DNA of 64,000 nt from Pseudanabaena sp. (GTDB lineage: Bacteria; Cyanobacteriota; Cyanobacteriia; Pseudanabaenales; Pseudanabaenaceae): contig QBMK01000012.1 in the NCBI GenBank assembly GCA_003249035.1, positions 1-64,000 of the forward strand, written 5' to 3'. Numbering within the stretch: position 1 is the stretch's first letter; every line of letters begins with the position of its first letter. Of this stretch, positions 61,997-64,000 are shown one piece after another. The translations under genes and the position numbers were made by a program. A model generated the notes under the pieces. The model was not told where the DNA came from. It searched no databases and was given only the letters and a program-made list of their open reading frames with translations.

Positions 61997-62141
61997 TAGA
62001 ACAAAAAGATTATGATTAGCTTAACTACAGCCCTATAGGAACAATATGGCTGTAAAATCGTTCAAAATCGCAATGTCTACAAAACAACAATTTTCACAAA
62101 TCAGTGATTTAAATAATAAGTACCTGTGCAGAATAAGTTAC

Positions 62142-62190
62142 CCAAACCCATAAAGTTGCGCCCCGCAGGGGCGCAACTTTATGGGTTTGG
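62142..62190. repeat. Perfect 23-bp hairpin, GCA loop
   Basis: Arms 62142-62164 and 62168-62190 are fully complementary; the apex is GCGCCCC-GCA-GGGGCGC. It lies 64 bp upstream of the small secreted-protein gene and within its likely leader, so it is not a simple 3' terminator for that gene; it may end readthrough from mscS. Confidence 0.7.
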
Positions 62191-62253
62191 ATGTGTAATT
62201 AATTAAGCGCATCTACTTAAATCTAGTTTTGGAAGCGATTAGTTGTTTGATGG

Positions 62254-62736
62254 ATGCGAAACACAATTAGGAGAATATCATTGTTTAAATTTGCTGCTTT
62301 CGCTCTATCAGGATTATTAGGGCTGGGTGCGATCTCTCAATCTAATTCTGTGATGGCTCAACAAGGTTATTTATCACAAAAAGTTCCACAAACCAACGAT
62401 ATGAGAAAGCCAATCTCTCAAATCGACCCCAATAAACCGCTCCAAATTCGAGTTGTCAATAAGTCTAGCGTTAATATCAAGGCTCTAATTAAAGGTGTAA
62501 CTACCGAACGTATGGCTACACGTGAAAGTTCAGTTACTTTTGGCAGACTGCATACTAGCTATCTAACACTACCAATTAGTCTGATTGTGTACACAGATGC
62601 CGAAAATACAAACTTGATGCCTGAAATCACTGTTATCAACAATGAACTAATTGTCACCTTCACATCAAAAACTGATTTTGCAGGTATAACTACCTCAGTT
62701 TACGTGAATGAAAAGGGTGAAGTTCTACTTTTCTAA
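62254..62736 (+). CDS. Small secreted protein of unknown function
   Basis: A 160-residue protein with a Sec-type signal peptide: basic start MRNTIRRISLFKF, hydrophobic core AAFALSGLLGLGAIS, and a likely cleavage after VMAQ or nearby (NSVMAQQGYLSQ). The mature part is mostly beta-strand (QIRVVNKSSVNIKALIKGVT, SLIVYTDAENTNLMPEITVI). No catalytic motif was seen. The protein is probably periplasmic or exported. It is monocistronic and ends in a hairpin shared with dxs. Confidence 0.65.
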   Translation: MRNTIRRISLFKFAAFALSGLLGLGAISQSNSVMAQQGYLSQKVPQTNDMRKPISQIDPNKPLQIRVVNKSSVNIKALIKGVTTERMATRESSVTFGRLHTSYLTLPISLIVYTDAENTNLMPEITVINNELIVTFTSKTDFAGITTSVYVNEKGEVLLF

Positions 62737-62743
62737 ATCTAAT

Positions 62744-62780
62744 AATAAAAAAGGCGGTGCTTAGCGCCGCCTTTTTTATT
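62744..62780. terminator. Convergent terminator of the secreted-protein gene and dxs
   Basis: Arms 62744-62760 and 62764-62780 (AATAAAAAAGGCGGTGC / GCGCCGCCTTTTTTATT, one G-T type mismatch) surround TTA. The right arm overlaps the dxs stop codon at 62779. Confidence 0.82.
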
Positions 62781-64000
62781 AATTGCTTATAGCAGGTTGC
62801 TTATTAAAAGAAAATTGCTTGAGAATGCGATCGCAGATTTGACCACTGGACAGACCAAGGGAATTAAATGACTGCTCAGGTGAAGCATGTTCCACTAGAA
62901 TGTCTGGAACCCCAATTCGATAGGCAGGAACGAGGATATTTTCATCGCTCAACGCTTCAAGAACAGCGCTTCCAAATCCACCCATCAAACAGCCTTCTTC
63001 TACAGTGACCACCTTACCAATTTTTTTCGCAAGCGGTACGATTAGTTCCGTATCCAAAGGTTTAGCAAATCGAGCATTAACAACTGTGGCACTGACCCCA
63101 TGTTCATTCAGCAGTTCTGCAACTTGCATCGAAGGATAAACCATTGAGCCATAGGCAAGCAGCAAGACATCTTTACCCTCGCGTAGGACTTCCGCTTTAC
63201 CGATTGGTAATGGTTCGATATCTTCGTCTTGCAACGGCACGCCCATTCCATTGCCGCGAGGATAGCGCATAGCGATCGGTCCATTGTGGGTAATGCCAGT
63301 GACGATCATGTTCTGCATTTCTGCTTCATCCTTAGGCGCCATCAGCACGATATTGGGAATGCAACGTAGGTAGGCAATGTCATACATTCCCTGGTGTGTG
63401 GGTCCATCTGCGCCGACGATACCTGCACGATCTAAACAGAGGAATACGGGTAAATTTTGAATGCAGACATCATGGATGATCTGGTCAAAGGCTCTTTGTA
63501 AGAAGGTGGAATAAATCGCCGCAACTGGACGCATTCCCTCGCAAGCTAAACCTGCTGCAACTGTAAGCGCATGTTGTTCAGCAATACCGACATCGACAAA
63601 CTGATTTGGTAGTTGAGCCTGAAACTTGTCTAATCCAGTGCCAGTGGACATCGCGGCTGTAATCGCCACGATCCTCTTATCATGCTCAGCAAGTTTGATC
63701 AGCGTGTCGGCAAATACTTTGGAATAGCTGGGAGGCTTTGGCTTAGTTGAAGTTGAGGCTTTAGCCTTGCCGGTGGAAAGATCGAAGGAATTTTGAGCAT
63801 GATAGCCAACGCGATCGGCTTCAGCATAGCTGTAACCTTTCCCCTTAGTTGTAGCAACATGAACCATTACTGGGCCAGTTAGGGTATGCGCCATTTTAAA
63901 GGTGTCGATTAATTCGCGGATATTGTGACCATCGACGGGACCGATGTAAGTGAAGCCTAGCTCCTCGAATACTGCTCCCAGCTTATTTTGTACCATTGTC
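62779..64000 (-). CDS. dxs: 1-deoxy-D-xylulose-5-phosphate synthase, C-terminal two thirds
   Basis: A partial thiamine-diphosphate enzyme for the first step of the MEP isoprenoid pathway, joining pyruvate and glyceraldehyde-3-phosphate. The window ends inside the gene: about 405 residues are visible, and the N-terminal third (with the GDG-type cofactor site) lies beyond 64000. Motifs are [77 protein letters not shown] and [20 protein letters not shown] at the edge is internal, not the start. Supports chlorophyll, carotenoid and quinone synthesis. Confidence 0.95.
   Translation of the reverse strand, partial: TMVQNKLGAVFEELGFTYIGPVDGHNIRELIDTFKMAHTLTGPVMVHVATTKGKGYSYAEADRVGYHAQNSFDLSTGKAKASTSTKPKPPSYSKVFADTLIKLAEHDKRIVAITAAMSTGTGLDKFQAQLPNQFVDVGIAEQHALTVAAGLACEGMRPVAAIYSTFLQRAFDQIIHDVCIQNLPVFLCLDRAGIVGADGPTHQGMYDIAYLRCIPNIVLMAPKDEAEMQNMIVTGITHNGPIAMRYPRGNGMGVPLQDEDIEPLPIGKAEVLREGKDVLLLAYGSMVYPSMQVAELLNEHGVSATVVNARFAKPLDTELIVPLAKKIGKVVTVEEGCLMGGFGSAVLEALSDENILVPAYRIGVPDILVEHASPEQSFNSLGLSSGQICDRILKQFSFNKQPAISN

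Noticed and set aside
1-64000. CRISPR array
   Set aside because: No regularly spaced direct repeats with unique spacers; the repeats present are palindromic and scattered.

Overview
The window is chromosomal DNA of a cyanobacterium, most likely a Pseudanabaena-like filamentous form. The evidence is the very frequent HIP1 octamer (GCGATCGC), a divinyl-chlorophyllide reductase of the BciB type, a CYP110-like P450, a group-3 sigma factor, a three-subunit transhydrogenase, DUF29 and Uma2 proteins, and low-GC spacers. The genus is an inference; no rRNA or photosystem gene is present to anchor it.

Layout. Positions 1-2990 form a decayed accessory island: toxin-antitoxin genes interleaved with three related tails of a type IIG restriction-modification gene, the best preserved of which is cut by a 135-bp MITE-like element. 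Positions 2993-9477 carry housekeeping genes (P450, THUMP-type RNA methyltransferase, tRNA-Arg(UCU), TPR protein, mnmA, cbiA). Positions 9478-17382 hold a minus-strand efflux operon of one adaptor and two RND pumps. Positions 17864-28049 are rich in signalling: a small MshEN-like protein, a NarL-type sensor/regulator pair, a pentapeptide-repeat membrane protein, a cation/proton antiporter, Ppx/GppA and two REC-histidine kinase proteins. Positions 28188-33245 carry bciB, a DUF29 gene, a SigF-like sigma factor, hisI and a zinc-binding lipoprotein gene behind a perfect Zur-box palindrome.

Positions 33533-50737 are a surface-polysaccharide locus. A Wzm/Wzt ABC exporter whose ATPase has a long C-terminal domain is followed by a plus-strand run of sugar-modifying genes: a Gfo/Idh/MocA oxidoreductase, a DegT aminotransferase, a FemAB/GNAT-like transferase, six methyltransferases (including TylF and FkbM types) and several glycosyltransferases. 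Genes are tightly packed or overlapping, as expected for an operon. The product is probably an exported, methylated glycan. This stretch also shows fresh damage: an AT-repeat frameshift in a DUF29 gene, a perfect 33-bp in-frame tandem duplication and an orphan gene tail.

Positions 50843-64000 contain a Uma2 gene, a CobT-family gene, pntA1-pntA2-pntB, an EAL protein, a wrecked IS1-like transposase beside an MscS-family channel and a remnant of that channel's duplicate, a small secreted protein and the 3' part of dxs.

Two repeat systems run through the window. One is a set of perfect hairpins, most with three-nucleotide loops, at gene 3' ends; their arms differ in sequence from site to site while staying self-complementary (stems up to 34 bp). 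The other is a 103-bp three-hairpin element bounded by ATACCAA/TTGGTAT, with three full-length and several partial copies. These are the least explained structures in the window.
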